From Agrobacterium vitis (GTDB taxonomy: Bacteria; Pseudomonadota; Alphaproteobacteria; Rhizobiales; Rhizobiaceae), in NCBI RefSeq assembly GCF_013337045.2, contig NZ_CP118259.1, positions 3,179,001 through 3,243,000 on the forward strand: a DNA stretch of 64,000 nucleotides, in the 5' to 3' direction. The translations under genes and the position numbers were made by a program. Positions 1-13,112 of the stretch are shown here, one piece after another. Under the pieces are notes generated by a model. It ran no database searches and had not been told where the DNA came from. It worked only from the letters and a program-made list of their open reading frames with translations. The stretch's first letter is position 1; each line of letters starts with the position of its first letter.

Positions 1-2529
1 GGTATTTTCGGTGCGCCGCGTCTGCGCGCCGACATTATACTGCGACAGAATGCGACCGGTGGTCAGCAGCAGCGGGAAACGCGGGCCGGTCCGCTCGTCC
101 GTCGCCACATATTCGGTGCGGATAAACTTACCCTTGCCACGCACGAAGCCATCGACATGCATGATCGGCGAACCAAGTGGATGTTGCTCATTGCACGGCC
201 ATTGCACCGACCCCTTTTCCTCCAGCATCTCATAGGAAACACCGGCGAAGCTTGGCGTCGTCGCAGCGATTTCCGCCATGATCTCCGACGGATGGCTGTA
301 ATTCCAGGCAAGCCCCATGGCCTGCGCCATTTTCTGGGTCACTTCCCAGTCGCTATAGCCATTCTTCGGGCTCATCACCTTGCGCACCCGGTTGATGCGT
401 CGCTCGGCATTGGTAAATGTGCCGTCCTTTTCCAGGAAGGTCGAGCCCGGCAGGAAGACATGGGCGTAATTGGCGGTCTCATTCAAAAACAGATCGTGGA
501 CCACCACGCATTCCATCGCCGCCAGTCCTGCCGAAACATGCTTGGTATCCGGGTCGGATTGCAAGATATCCTCACCCTGGACGTAAAGCCCCTTGAACGT
601 GCCTTCCACCGCCGCATCCAGCATATTGGGAATGCGCAGGCCCGGCTCGTTGTTCAGCGTCACACCCCAGAGCTTCTCGAAGGTCTCGCGGGTAGCATCG
701 TCGGAAATATGCCGATAGCCCGGCAGCTCATGGGGGAAAGAGCCCATGTCGCAGGAGCCCTGCACATTATTCTGTCCACGCAACGGGTTCACCCCGACAC
801 CAGGACGGCCGATATTGCCGGTCGCCATGGCCAGATTGGCAATCGCCATGACAGTGGTCGAGCCCTGGCTATGTTCGGTCACACCGAGCCCGTAATAGAT
901 AGCGCCATTACCGCCGGTGGCATAAAGTCTTGCCGCACCACGCAGATCGGCAGCGGGAACGCCGGTAAACGCCTCAGTTGCTTCCGGGCTGTGCTGAGGT
1001 TCGGCCACAAAAGCCGCCCAATCCTCAAATTCCGACCAGTCGCAGCGCTCACGGATAAAGGCTTCGTTGGCCAGACCTTCGGTGACGATCACATGCGCCA
1101 GCGCCGTCAGCACGGCAACATTGGTGCCGGGCTTCAGCGGCAGATGGAAAGCCGCCTCGACATGCGGCGTCTTGACCAGATCGATGCGGCGCGGATCGAT
1201 AACGATCAGCTTCGCGCCCTTCCGCAGCCGTTTCTTCAGCCGCGACCCAAACACCGGATGACCATCGGTCGGATTGGCACCGATCACGAGCACCACATCG
1301 GAATGCTCGACACTGTCGAAATCCTGCGTACCCGCCGACGTCCCGAAGGCTTGGCCCAGACCATAACCGGTTGGCGAATGGCAGACACGGGCGCAGGTAT
1401 CGACATTGTTATTGCCAAAGCCAGCCCGGATCAGCTTCTGCACCAGATAGGTTTCTTCATTGGTGCAGCGCGAGGAGGTAATGCCGCCAATGGAATCGCG
1501 ACCATATTGATATTGCAGCCGCTTGAATTCGGAGGCCACATGGGCAAAGGCCTCCTCCCAGGTCACTTCCCGCCAGGGATCAGTAATTTTCTCGCGAACC
1601 ATCGGGTTGAGGATGCGATCCTTGTGGCTGGCATAGCCATAGGCAAACCGGCCCTTGACGCAGGAATGGCCGCGATTGGCCTTACCGTCTTTCCACGGCA
1701 CCATGCGCACCAGTTCTTCGCCGCGCATTTCCGCCTTGAAAGAGCAGCCAACGCCGCAATAGGCGCAGGTCGTCACCAGCGAATGCTCCGGCTGGCCAAT
1801 GGCGATGACGGATTTCTCCGTCAGTGTCGCAGTCGGACATGCCTGCACGCAGGCCCCGCAGGAAACGCATTCCGATTCCAGAAACGCCTCATGAGCACCG
1901 GGCGAGACCCGGCTACCGAAGCCGCGCCCCTCAATGGTCAGTGCAAACGTCCCTTGCACTTCCTCGCAGGCCCGCACACACCGCGAACAGACAATGCATT
2001 TGGAGGGATCATAGGTAAAATAGGGATTGCTTTCGTCCTTCGGCATGTAGCGGGCATTTAACCCGTCACCGGACCGCGTCTTGACGTGGTTGTCACCCTC
2101 ATAGCCATAGCGAACATCGCGCAGGCCCACGGCCCCTGCCATGTCCTGCAACTCGCAATCCCCATTGGCGGCACAGGTCAGGCAGTCCAGCGGATGATCG
2201 GAAATATACAGCTCCATCACCCCCTTGCGGATCTGCTTTAGCCGCTCCGTCTGGGTGTGAACGACGATGCCGGGCGCACAGGGCGTGGTGCAGGAGGCCG
2301 GGGTTCCATTGCGGCCCTCGACCTCCACCAGACAGAGCCGACAGGAACCGAAGGCATCCACCATATCGGTGGCGCACAGCTTCGGCACCTGAATGCCCGC
2401 CTCCATCGAGGCCCGCATGATCGACGTGCCTACTGCCACCGTCACCTCGCGGCCATCAATGGTCAGCGTCACAGTTTCGGTGGATGAGGAAGCCGGGGTG
2501 CCGTAGTCAATTTCATGGATCAGAGACAT
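1..2529 (-). CDS. fdsA: NAD-dependent formate dehydrogenase, alpha (molybdenum) subunit, 3' end missing
   Basis: Catalytic subunit of the cytosolic FdsABG-type formate dehydrogenase, which oxidises formate to CO2 at a bis-MGD molybdenum centre. About 843 codons are in the window and the C-terminus runs off the left edge. The N-terminus has a NuoG-like [2Fe-2S] domain (Cys52, 63, 66, 80), then further Cys clusters including the ferredoxin-like SKCIVCSRCVRACEE. Next comes the molybdopterin oxidoreductase core with CAYCGVGC. The expected Mo ligand and its partner are visible as Cys383-His384 in DTCARVCHSPT. The ATG at 2529 lies 5 bases after the fdsB stop, so the order is fdsG-fdsB-fdsA in one operon. 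fdsC, fdsD or fdhD, if present, would lie beyond the left edge. Confidence 0.96.
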   Translation of the reverse strand, partial: MSLIHEIDYGTPASSSTETVTLTIDGREVTVAVGTSIMRASMEAGIQVPKLCATDMVDAFGSCRLCLVEVEGRNGTPASCTTPCAPGIVVHTQTERLKQIRKGVMELYISDHPLDCLTCAANGDCELQDMAGAVGLRDVRYGYEGDNHVKTRSGDGLNARYMPKDESNPYFTYDPSKCIVCSRCVRACEEVQGTFALTIEGRGFGSRVSPGAHEAFLESECVSCGACVQACPTATLTEKSVIAIGQPEHSLVTTCAYCGVGCSFKAEMRGEELVRMVPWKDGKANRGHSCVKGRFAYGYASHKDRILNPMVREKITDPWREVTWEEAFAHVASEFKRLQYQYGRDSIGGITSSRCTNEETYLVQKLIRAGFGNNNVDTCARVCHSPTGYGLGQAFGTSAGTQDFDSVEHSDVVLVIGANPTDGHPVFGSRLKKRLRKGAKLIVIDPRRIDLVKTPHVEAAFHLPLKPGTNVAVLTALAHVIVTEGLANEAFIRERCDWSEFEDWAAFVAEPQHSPEATEAFTGVPAADLRGAARLYATGGNGAIYYGLGVTEHSQGSTTVMAIANLAMATGNIGRPGVGVNPLRGQNNVQGSCDMGSFPHELPGYRHISDDATRETFEKLWGVTLNNEPGLRIPNMLDAAVEGTFKGLYVQGEDILQSDPDTKHVSAGLAAMECVVVHDLFLNETANYAHVFLPGSTFLEKDGTFTNAERRINRVRKVMSPKNGYSDWEVTQKMAQAMGLAWNYSHPSEIMAEIAATTPSFAGVSYEMLEEKGSVQWPCNEQHPLGSPIMHVDGFVRGKGKFIRTEYVATDERTGPRFPLLLTTGRILSQYNVGAQTRRTENT

Positions 2530-2534
2530 GGTCT

Positions 2535-4103
2535 TTACTCCGCCGCTTCAACAAGGGGGGCAGGCGCAAAATCCTGCGGGAAATGCGTCATCGCGCTCAT
2601 GACAGGATAGGGCGTAAAGCCACCAAGCGCGCAAAGCGATCCGAATTTCATGGTGTTGCAGAGATCTTCCAGCAGCACTTTGTTCTTTTCAGGCTCAATG
2701 CCCTTGGCAATCCGGTCCACGGTTTCGACGCCTCGCGTCGAGCCAATCCGACAGGGCGTACACTTGCCGCAGCTTTCGACCGCGCAGAATTCCATGGCAA
2801 ACCGGGCCTGTTTCAGCATATCGGCGCTGTCATCGAAGACCACAATCCCGGCATGGCCGATCAAGCCACCGGCTGCGGTAAAGGCTTCATAGTCGAACAC
2901 CGTATTGAACAGCGAGGGCGGGAAATAAGCGCCCAGCGGCCCGCCCACCTGCACCGCCTTTACCGGACGGCCCGTGAGGGTGCCGCCGCCGATATCGTTG
3001 ATAATCTCGCCCAGCGTCAGGCCAAAGGCGGTCTCGTAAAGGCCACCGTGTTTGACATTCCCAGCAATCTGGATCGGGATGGTGCCATGCGACCGGCCAA
3101 CGCCATAATCACGGTAGAACTGCGCGCCGCGATCCATGATCACAGAAATGGACGCCAGCGACATGACATTGTTGACAACGGTTGGCTTACCAAACAGCCC
3201 CTCCAGCGCCGGAAGCGGCGGCTTGGCGCGCACCACACCACGCTTGCCTTCCAGGCTGTTGAGCAGCGAGGTTTCCTCACCACAGACATAGGCACCGGCC
3301 CCCTCGCGGACGTCCATGTCGAAAGCGTAAGCAGAGCCTAACACGGATGCTCCCAGAATACCCTGTTTGCGGGCGATCTCGATTGCTTCACGCATCACGG
3401 CGATGGCATGAGGATATTCCGAGCGGGTATAGACATAGCCCTTGGTGGCACCGACAGCGATCCCGGCAATCACCATGCCTTCGATCAGCACGAAGGGATC
3501 ACCCTCCATGATCATCCGGTCCGCAAAGGTGCCGCTATCGCCCTCATCGGCATTGCAAACGATGTATTTCTGGTCGGCTTTGGCGTCCGCCACGGTTTTC
3601 CATTTGATTCCGGTCGGGAAACCTGCCCCGCCGCGACCACGAAGGCCGCTTTCGGTGACCTGGGCGACAATGTCGGTGGGCAGCATGGCAATCGCTTTTG
3701 CGAGGCCGGTCAGGCCCTTGTAATGCCGATAATCTTCCAGAGACAGCGGATCGGTAATGCCGCAACGGGAAAAGGTCAGCCGGGTCTGGTTCTTCAGAAA
3801 AGGAATATCGCTGGTCAAGCCATGACAGAGCGGATGGGTAGCTCCCGTCAAAAACCCGGCGTCGAACAGGCCAGCGACATCGGAAGGCTTGACTGGACCA
3901 TAGGCGATCCGGCCGCTTTCCGTGCGCACTTCGACCAGGGTTTCAAGCCAAAGCATGCCGCGAGATCCATTGCGAATGATCGTCACATCGGCATGACGTG
4001 CCGCAGCTTCCCGCTGGATGGCGGCGGCAACCTTATCAGCCCCGACCGCCAGAGCAGCGGCATCCCGAGGAACGAAAACGGTGATGCTCATCGGCCCGCT
4101 CAT
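2535..4103 (-). CDS. fdsB: NAD-dependent formate dehydrogenase, beta (diaphorase) subunit
   Basis: NuoF-like flavoprotein (522 residues) that passes electrons from the alpha subunit through FMN to NAD+. An N-terminal thioredoxin-like region (about 1-110) is fused to the NuoF core, as is usual for FdsB. The glycine-rich GLRGRGGAGFPTG (about 153-165) and NADEGDSGTF (about 184-193) mark the NADH/FMN site. The C-terminal ESCGKCTPCRIGS plus a later Cys bind a 4Fe-4S cluster. The ATG at 4103 overlaps the fdsG stop as ATGA and follows a GGAGG Shine-Dalgarno 7 bases away, which supports this start over the Met four codons later. The overlap suggests translational coupling with fdsG. Confidence 0.97.
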   Translation of the reverse strand: MSGPMSITVFVPRDAAALAVGADKVAAAIQREAAARHADVTIIRNGSRGMLWLETLVEVRTESGRIAYGPVKPSDVAGLFDAGFLTGATHPLCHGLTSDIPFLKNQTRLTFSRCGITDPLSLEDYRHYKGLTGLAKAIAMLPTDIVAQVTESGLRGRGGAGFPTGIKWKTVADAKADQKYIVCNADEGDSGTFADRMIMEGDPFVLIEGMVIAGIAVGATKGYVYTRSEYPHAIAVMREAIEIARKQGILGASVLGSAYAFDMDVREGAGAYVCGEETSLLNSLEGKRGVVRAKPPLPALEGLFGKPTVVNNVMSLASISVIMDRGAQFYRDYGVGRSHGTIPIQIAGNVKHGGLYETAFGLTLGEIINDIGGGTLTGRPVKAVQVGGPLGAYFPPSLFNTVFDYEAFTAAGGLIGHAGIVVFDDSADMLKQARFAMEFCAVESCGKCTPCRIGSTRGVETVDRIAKGIEPEKNKVLLEDLCNTMKFGSLCALGGFTPYPVMSAMTHFPQDFAPAPLVEAAE

Positions 4104-4579
4104 CGACGGGCCTCCATCAGCAGTTCGTCAAGACAGTGCTCATCCAACCGACCATGCAATTCCCCGTCCAGCATGGCGGCGGGCGCGCAAGCACAGAGCC
4201 CAAGACAGAAGACGGGCTCCAGAGTCACCGCGCCATCAGCGGTGGTTTCATGCCAATCGATACCGAGCCGGGCCTTGATCGTTTCGCCGAGAGGCTCGCC
4301 ACCTAGGGATTGGCAAGCCTCGGCCCGACAGAGTTTCAGGACATGGCGACCGGAGGGATGATCGCGAAAATCATGGTAGAAACTGACGACCCCATGCACT
4401 TCGGCCCGCGACAGGTTCAAGGCACGAGCAATCACCGGTTTGGCGCTATCAGGCACGCACCCGAATTCGCGTTGAATTTCATGCAGGATCGGCAAAAGGG
4501 GGCCTTCGAGATGCTTGAGGCCATCAATGATCGCCTCCACCCTATCCATATCGGCCTCCGCAACCACATGCATATTCAT
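4100..4579 (-). CDS. fdsG: NAD-dependent formate dehydrogenase, gamma subunit
   Basis: NuoE-like small subunit (159 residues) of the formate dehydrogenase diaphorase module. It carries one [2Fe-2S] cluster in a thioredoxin-like fold. Cys84 and Cys89 (CRAEACQSLG) and Cys125 and Cys129 (CLGLC) are the expected ligands. The reading frame is open 19 codons further upstream. I place the start at 4579 because a perfect AGGAGG sits 6 bases before this ATG and because the homologous domain starts here. It is the first gene of fdsGBA, and the LysR gene on the same strand ends 92 bases upstream. Confidence 0.95.
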   Translation of the reverse strand: MNMHVVAEADMDRVEAIIDGLKHLEGPLLPILHEIQREFGCVPDSAKPVIARALNLSRAEVHGVVSFYHDFRDHPSGRHVLKLCRAEACQSLGGEPLGETIKARLGIDWHETTADGAVTLEPVFCLGLCACAPAAMLDGELHGRLDEHCLDELLMEARR

Positions 4580-4671
4580 CGCGTCCTCCTCATCAGCCAG
4601 CAACGACGCCATGCGTCGTGCGGCAAGACGGTACACTCACCCATTTTGCGAGAATGAATTCAGCCTGTCAC

Positions 4672-5607
4672 TCAGGTCAATACCGCTTTATCGTTACGCG
4701 ATAGAAAAAACCTATCAAAGGCTTGTGCGGCTGCGAGGCGGCGTGCCTCATGCAATAGCGCTGAAACCAGCGGCGTATAGGGTTCACGATGGGTCGCCAC
4801 CAGCCCAACCAGATGCTGGGCCTGCGGCTCGACAATCGGCACCATACGAATTTCCTCGGGGAAACCGAAGGATTCCGCAACGTTACGCGGCATGATCGAC
4901 GACCATTGCCCGGTCCGGATATGAGAAAACAACACGATCATCGAGTTGGATTCCAGCGTCGGCCGAGGCACCACCCCCGCCTCGGTGAAATGCTGATTGA
5001 TGATGCGCCGGTTCTGCATATCGGGCGTCAATAGGCAAAGCCGAAGATCCGAAACCTCTTGCCACGTCACGCTTTCCCGGTCGGCCAGCGGCGTGCCGGT
5101 CGCCGCAATCAGGTGATAACGCTCGGCATAGAGCGGCACAGACGTCACCCGGCCAAGCGGTTCATTGTCGAGATAGGTGATGCCCGCATCAATCTCCAGA
5201 TTTTCCAGAAGGCTGAGGACCTGGAGAGAATTGCGCGACACCACCTGGAACGTCACAGCCGGGTGATGCGCCTGAAATGGCTCTGTCAGCCTCTGCACCA
5301 TGGCCAACGCCGTTGGGATCACCGCGAGGCGAATATGTCCGGCCAGACCATTGCGCGCCGCCCGCATTTCCTCGCGCATGGTGCGCGCATCACCGACAAT
5401 CCGCCGCGCCCATTCCAGCACCCGCTGCCCCTCGGGCGTCAGGCCTTGAAACCGGGAACCGCGCTGCACCAGGATCACGCCCAGTTGATCCTCAAGCTGG
5501 CGGATCGCCGCTGATAGCGTGGGCTGGGAAATGCCGCATTCTTCCGCCGCGCGACCAAAATGCTGGGCACGGGCAAGAGCAATGAAAAATTCCAGCTTGT
5601 CGATCAT
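4672..5607 (-). CDS. LysR-family transcriptional regulator, probable formate dehydrogenase regulator
   Basis: A 311-residue LysR-type regulator. The N-terminal winged helix-turn-helix (about 1-60) contains the typical FGRAAEECGISQPTLSAAIR pattern, followed by a linker helix and a periplasmic-binding-protein-like effector domain (about 90-300). It lies directly upstream of fdsG on the same strand, so regulation of the formate dehydrogenase operon is likely but inferred from position only. In other bacteria fds operons are known to be controlled by a LysR protein (FdsR). The arrangement is head-to-tail rather than the divergent layout common for LysR regulators. The end of the gene contains a TTGACC stretch that could be part of the fds promoter. 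Confidence 0.93.
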   Translation of the reverse strand: MIDKLEFFIALARAQHFGRAAEECGISQPTLSAAIRQLEDQLGVILVQRGSRFQGLTPEGQRVLEWARRIVGDARTMREEMRAARNGLAGHIRLAVIPTALAMVQRLTEPFQAHHPAVTFQVVSRNSLQVLSLLENLEIDAGITYLDNEPLGRVTSVPLYAERYHLIAATGTPLADRESVTWQEVSDLRLCLLTPDMQNRRIINQHFTEAGVVPRPTLESNSMIVLFSHIRTGQWSSIMPRNVAESFGFPEEIRMVPIVEPQAQHLVGLVATHREPYTPLVSALLHEARRLAAAQAFDRFFLSRNDKAVLT

Positions 5608-5684
5608 CGCTGCCCCGCCTGTCGCCCGAGTCTTGAATCATCGGAAAGGCCGAAGCACGTCCTTTGTCGGCAGTCCCATGCGCA

Positions 5685-6059
5685 TCAATCACGCAGGTCG
5701 AATGTCGTCTCCTCGCCCGCAGGCGAACAATACATCTGGTACAGCACCGATACCAGTTCCTTCACCGCCGGATTGGTGATCGAATAATAAATCTGGCGCC
5801 CCGACCGCCGGCTTTCCACCAGATTGTCCATCCGCAACCGAGCCAATTGCTGTGACACAATGGCCTGCTGCAATTGCAGGAGCGCTTCCAACTCGCCGAC
5901 CGTCTTTTCCCCTTCGCTGAGAATACACAGGATCAACAGCCGGTTTTCATGGGACAGCGCCTTCAGAAGAGCAGCGGCGCCTGCTGCTTTCTGCATGAAG
6001 TTGGCCAATTGGCTCGCCGGCGTTTCGGCGTCTGTTGAAGAAGCGATCATAGGTTCCAT
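5685..6059 (-). CDS. ArsR-family repressor with two conserved cysteines (BigR/SqrR type)
   Basis: Small winged-helix repressor (124 residues from the ATG at 6059). The recognition region contains VGELEALLQLQQAIVSQQLA and a beta-wing ending in RQIYYSI. It has Cys45 in RLLILCILSEGE and Cys111 in LYQMYC. These match in place and in 66-residue spacing the Cys pair of BigR (42/108) and SqrR (41/107), which form an intramolecular tetrasulfide with reactive sulfur species. I infer a persulfide-sensing role. The residues that bind metal in ArsR or SmtB were not identified. It follows the lactate dehydrogenase gene on the same strand and could be cotranscribed. The frame is open to a TTG at 6122, but no ribosome site supports that start; Met at 6050 is another option. 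Confidence 0.88.
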   Translation of the reverse strand: MEPMIASSTDAETPASQLANFMQKAAGAAALLKALSHENRLLILCILSEGEKTVGELEALLQLQQAIVSQQLARLRMDNLVESRRSGRQIYYSITNPAVKELVSVLYQMYCSPAGEETTFDLRD

Positions 6060-6129
6060 CGAATGACAATGTCTACGGACTGCTGAATACCGGATGAAGG
6101 GAGGCGGATCAGCGACGGACAAAAACTGC

Positions 6130-7834
<1,705 letters not shown>

Positions 7835-7851
7835 GCGGCCCCGAGGGCCGC
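7835..7851 (-). terminator. Rho-independent terminator of the atp operon
   Basis: A 7-bp GC stem (GCGGCCC / GGGCCGC) with a 3-base loop. Read on the minus strand it is followed by TTTTTT. It starts 33 bases after the atpC stop codon and so closes atpHAGDC. Confidence 0.9.
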
Positions 7852-7883
7852 CTTGAAAACCTGAAAATGGAGAGCAGCGTCAA

Positions 7884-8291
7884 TCAGGCTGGAACCAGGA
7901 TTCCATTCAGATGCGTCATTGCGTTCAAGAACTGTTCCAGCTTGGTGCGATGTTCGTGATTTTCCGTATCATCCAGCTCAGCCTTGGCCAACTCGATCCG
8001 CTTCATCAGCGTATCGCGGCTCAATTCATCGACCGGTACGGCACTTTCCGCCAACAAGGTCAGTCTTTCCGGCGTGATATCGGCAAATCCACCGAAAATC
8101 ACATATTTTCCGGTTTTTCCAGAAGCGAACTTCACCGTTACGACACCAGGCTTGATCACAGTCATCGTCGGCGCATGGTGGGCCATGACGGTCATCTCAC
8201 CTTCGGTCGCCGGAATGACAACCTCGCTTACCTTTTCCGAGATCAGTAACCGCTCGGGGGAAACGAATTCGAAATTGAAATTGTCAGCCAT
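7884..8291 (-). CDS. atpC: ATP synthase F1, epsilon subunit
   Basis: 135 residues, the usual length for alphaproteobacterial epsilon. The N-terminal beta-sandwich (from NFNFEFVSPERLL through the EGEMTVMAHHAP segment) is well conserved. The C-terminal helical part (about 90-135) carries the acidic and basic stretch seen in rhizobial homologues. It forms part of the central stalk and can inhibit ATP hydrolysis. It is the last gene of the atp operon. A strong hairpin in the 68-base gap after atpD may lower its expression relative to beta. Confidence 0.97.
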   Translation of the reverse strand: MADNFNFEFVSPERLLISEKVSEVVIPATEGEMTVMAHHAPTMTVIKPGVVTVKFASGKTGKYVIFGGFADITPERLTLLAESAVPVDELSRDTLMKRIELAKAELDDTENHEHRTKLEQFLNAMTHLNGILVPA

Positions 8292-8319
8292 GGCTTTTTA
8301 CTTTCTAACGCTGGAAACT

Positions 8320-8346
8320 GAACGCACGGTCAAAAACCGTGCGTTC
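8320..8346 (-). other. Hairpin between atpD and atpC
   Basis: A perfect 11-bp inverted repeat (GAACGCACGGT / ACCGTGCGTTC) with a 5-base loop sits in the gap between atpD and atpC. No T-run follows on the minus strand, so it is not a classical terminator. It is more likely an RNA-processing, stabilising or attenuating element. Confidence 0.75.
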
Positions 8347-8359
8347 GTCGATCCATGGA

Positions 8360-9835
<1,476 letters not shown>

Positions 9836-9841
9836 TCAAGC

Positions 9842-10723
9842 TCAGAGCGCTTCGGCGCCTGCAATGATTTCGATGAGTTCGGTGGTGATCTTGGCCTGCC
9901 GCTGGCGATTGTAACTCAGCGTCAACTTGTTGATCATCTCACCGGCGTTGCGCGTGGCATTGTCCATAGCGCTCATTTTAGCGCCCATTTCACCGGCGGC
10001 ATTTTCAAGAAGCGCACGGAAAATCTGCACCGCAATGTTGCGCGGGATCAGGTCGGACAAGATCGAAGCCGCATCCGGTTCGTAATCATAGATCGCGGCA
10101 GCGCTGCTGGAAGCTGCCGGAGCATCGCCAACAGCCGCTGGAATCAACTGACGGGCTGTCGGGATCTGGCTTATAACCGACTTGAACTCCGAATAGAACA
10201 AGGTGCAGACGTCGAATTCGCCCTTGTCGAACATGGAGATCACCTTGCGAGCAACCGTATCCGCATTTTCAAACGCAACGCGCTTGACCTCGCGAAACTC
10301 TGTCCGCTCGACGATCAATGCACCGAATTCCCGGCGCAAACTGTCATAGCCCTTCTTGCCGACGCAATAGATCTTCACGGTCTTACCCGCTGCCAGCAAG
10401 CTGCGCACATGATCACGCGCAAAGCGCGAGATCTGTGAATTGAAACCGCCGCAAAGACCACGCTCGGCCGTGCAGACGACGAGCAGATGCACGTCGTCCT
10501 TGCCAGTGCCCGTCATCAGCGTGGACACGCCGTCATCACTGCCAACCGCCTGGGCGATATTGGCGAGAACGGCGCCCATGCGCTGGGAATACGGCCGGGC
10601 GGCCTCGGCCGCCTCCTGCGCACGACGCAACTTAGCCGCAGCGACCATTTTCATCGCTTTGGTGATTTTCTGCGTCGCCTTGACGGAGGCGATCCGGTTT
10701 TTCAGATCCTTTAGTGAAGGCAT
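9842..10723 (-). CDS. atpG: ATP synthase F1, gamma subunit
   Basis: Central stalk rotor subunit, 293 residues. The N-terminal coiled-coil helix begins [20 protein letters not shown] and the C-terminal helix ends in the conserved [20 protein letters not shown]. These two long helices form the asymmetric shaft inside the alpha3beta3 ring. The middle Rossmann-like domain contains the [12 protein letters not shown] motif. It lies 30 bases after atpA and 24 bases before atpD. Confidence 0.98.
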   Translation of the reverse strand: MPSLKDLKNRIASVKATQKITKAMKMVAAAKLRRAQEAAEAARPYSQRMGAVLANIAQAVGSDDGVSTLMTGTGKDDVHLLVVCTAERGLCGGFNSQISRFARDHVRSLLAAGKTVKIYCVGKKGYDSLRREFGALIVERTEFREVKRVAFENADTVARKVISMFDKGEFDVCTLFYSEFKSVISQIPTARQLIPAAVGDAPAASSSAAAIYDYEPDAASILSDLIPRNIAVQIFRALLENAAGEMGAKMSAMDNATRNAGEMINKLTLSYNRQRQAKITTELIEIIAGAEAL

Positions 10724-10753
10724 CCGTTAATCCGTCCTTGGCTCGAGTCCGAT

Positions 10754-12280
10754 TTAGGCGAAAGACTTTGCGAACGTATCGAGAGCAGTCTTGAGCTTGC
10801 CCTTGACGTCGTCGCTGATAGCCTTCTCCGTGCGGATTGCATCGAGAATGTCCTTGCCTTCTGTCCGGAGATAGGAAAGCACGCCATGCTCAAACCGACC
10901 GACATCACTGACGGCAAGCTTATCGAGATATCCGTTGACACCAGCGAAAATCACAACAACCTGCTCCTCCACCTTCAACGGGGAAAATTGCGGCTGCTTC
11001 AAAAGTTCGGTGAGGCGCGCACCACGGTTCAGCAAGCGCTGCGTGGCAGCATCAAGGTCGGAACCGAACTGGGCGAAGGCGGCCATTTCACGATACTGGG
11101 CAAGCTCACCCTTGATCGAGCCAGCAACCTGCTTCATGGCCTTGATCTGAGCGGCAGAACCAACACGCGAAACCGACAAACCAACGTTCACAGCGGGACG
11201 AATGCCTTGATAGAACAGGTCGGTTTCAAGGAAGATCTGGCCGTCGGTGATCGAGATCACGTTGGTCGGAATGAAGGCCGACACGTCGTTGCCCTGGGTT
11301 TCAATCACCGGCAGAGCGGTGAGCGAACCAGCGCCACGCTCGTCGGAGAGCTTGGCAGCACGCTCAAGCAGACGCGAATGCAGATAGAAAACGTCACCAG
11401 GATAAGCTTCGCGGCCCGGAGGACGACGCAGCAACAGCGACATCTGACGGTAAGCAACAGCCTGCTTGGACAAGTCGTCGTAAGCGATCAGGGCGTGCTG
11501 GCCCTTATCGCGGAAATATTCGCCCATCGTGCAGCCAGCGAACGGAGCCAGATACTGCATAGGAGCAGGATCAGAAGCGGTTGCCGCGATGATGATGGAG
11601 TATTTCAGAGCGCCACGCTCTTCCAGAACCTTGACGAACTGGGCGACGGTGGAGCGCTTCTGGCCGATAGCCACGTAAACGCAGAACATCTTGTCATCGC
11701 CACCAGCATCATGTGCAGGCTTCTGATTGAGGAAGGTGTCGAGAATGATGGCGGTCTTGCCGGTCTGACGGTCGCCAATGACCAACTCGCGCTGGCCGCG
11801 ACCAACCGGGATCAGAGCATCGATAGCCTTGATGCCTGTCGACATCGGCTCATGAACGCCCTTGCGCGGAATAATACCAGGAGCCTTGACGTCAACGCGC
11901 GAACGGATTGCCGAGTTGATCGGACCTTTGCCGTCAATCGGATTGCCGAGAGCGTCAACAACGCGACCCAGCAGCTCAGGACCAACAGGAACTTCAACGA
12001 TGGCGCCGGTCCGCTTAACGGTGTCGCCTTCCTTGATGTCGCGGTCGGAGCCGAAGATAACCACGCCGACATTGTCGGATTCGAGGTTCAGCGCCATACC
12101 CCGGATACCACCGGGAAACTCGACCATTTCACCGGCCTGAACATTGTCCAGACCGTAGACGCGGGCAATACCGTCACCGACGGACAGAACCTGGCCGACT
12201 TCGGAAACTTCAGCGTCCTGGCCAAAGTTCTTGATTTGATTTTTCAGAATTGCGGAAATTTCCGCGGCGCGGATATCCAT
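10754..12280 (-). CDS. atpA: ATP synthase F1, alpha subunit
   Basis: Non-catalytic nucleotide-binding subunit of F1, 508 residues. The P-loop is GDRQTGKT (about 169-176), and the conserved arginine region that reaches into the beta catalytic site ([15 protein letters not shown]) is present. The N-terminal [12 protein letters not shown] helix that binds delta is intact. The start codon overlaps the atpH stop by one base (TGATG), a sign of translational coupling. Confidence 0.98.
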   Translation of the reverse strand: MDIRAAEISAILKNQIKNFGQDAEVSEVGQVLSVGDGIARVYGLDNVQAGEMVEFPGGIRGMALNLESDNVGVVIFGSDRDIKEGDTVKRTGAIVEVPVGPELLGRVVDALGNPIDGKGPINSAIRSRVDVKAPGIIPRKGVHEPMSTGIKAIDALIPVGRGQRELVIGDRQTGKTAIILDTFLNQKPAHDAGGDDKMFCVYVAIGQKRSTVAQFVKVLEERGALKYSIIIAATASDPAPMQYLAPFAGCTMGEYFRDKGQHALIAYDDLSKQAVAYRQMSLLLRRPPGREAYPGDVFYLHSRLLERAAKLSDERGAGSLTALPVIETQGNDVSAFIPTNVISITDGQIFLETDLFYQGIRPAVNVGLSVSRVGSAAQIKAMKQVAGSIKGELAQYREMAAFAQFGSDLDAATQRLLNRGARLTELLKQPQFSPLKVEEQVVVIFAGVNGYLDKLAVSDVGRFEHGVLSYLRTEGKDILDAIRTEKAISDDVKGKLKTALDTFAKSFA

Positions 12281-12861
12281 CAGCCAACCTCTTTCAGTGC
12301 AAGCTTAAGGGTGGAAAGTTTGGTGCGAAGAGACGTGTCTATCTGACGGGAGCCGATCTTGACGATCAGACCACCCAGGAGAGACGGATCGACAGTCACG
12401 AACATCGTAACGGTCTTTCCGGTCGCGCTCTTCAGCGCCTCCTTCAGTTCGGTTTCCTGCGCCGGGGTCAGCGCATGAGCAGAGGTCACATCAGCAGCCA
12501 GTTCGCCACGGTGGCGCGCCGCGATAATGCGGAAGGCTGCGATCATGCCGGGAACGGCAAACAGGCGACGATTGGCTGTAACGAGCTTCAGGAAATTGCC
12601 GACGAGGCCGCCAATTTCAGCCTTGTCACACAGAGCTGCGATGGCAGAAGCCTGCTGCTCGCTGGTGAAGGCCGGGCTGGTCACCAGCCGCTGCAGATCA
12701 ACGCTCTCGTCGATCATCGCCTGGAAACGATTGAGATCACCAGCCACCGCATCCACAGAATCCGCCTCGCGCGCCAGCTCGAAAAGCGACGACGCATAGC
12801 GCTCTGCAACTGCGGAAACCGGCTGACCGGACATAGGCTGGGATGTGTCTGCCACGGGCAC
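12280..12861 (-). CDS. atpH: ATP synthase F1, delta subunit (OSCP)
   Basis: Peripheral-stalk subunit (193 residues) joining F1 to F0. The N-terminal helical domain contains [13 protein letters not shown] and the C-terminal part ends with [20 protein letters not shown], both OSCP signatures. The first codon is GTG at 12861; an internal ATG at 12834 is a possible alternative, but rhizobial homologues commonly include the VADTSQP leader. It is the first gene of atpHAGDC. The F0 genes are not nearby, which is the normal split arrangement in alphaproteobacteria. Confidence 0.96.
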   Translation of the reverse strand: MPVADTSQPMSGQPVSAVAERYASSLFELAREADSVDAVAGDLNRFQAMIDESVDLQRLVTSPAFTSEQQASAIAALCDKAEIGGLVGNFLKLVTANRRLFAVPGMIAAFRIIAARHRGELAADVTSAHALTPAQETELKEALKSATGKTVTMFVTVDPSLLGGLIVKIGSRQIDTSLRTKLSTLKLALKEVG

Positions 12862-13112
12862 AAAATTCCCTGAATGTTACTCAAAACTGTCGCATGCGCC
12901 GGCTGGCGCAACACCAGTTTGATATCGTTTAAGTTTTCCCCCGGACTTCACAAGCAGTGCAGCTTGTATCGTCCAAATTTGCGGTCCGTCTAGCATACGA
13001 TCCCCGGACTCGCAACACGGGTATTAACGGAATAAACGAGGAGGGCAACCCGCTTTTGACGATTTTGTGATCTTCACCGTCAAATTAATGAGGCGGATTG
13101 CGCGAAATCGCG

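Noticed and set aside
157..2061. Open frame of 634 codons on the plus strand opposite fdsA
   Set aside because: It is antisense to a gene with clear motifs. Long antisense frames arise here from GC-rich third positions, and its product shows no known motif.
10886..12346. Open frame of 486 codons on the plus strand opposite atpA and atpH
   Set aside because: Antisense shadow of atpA.
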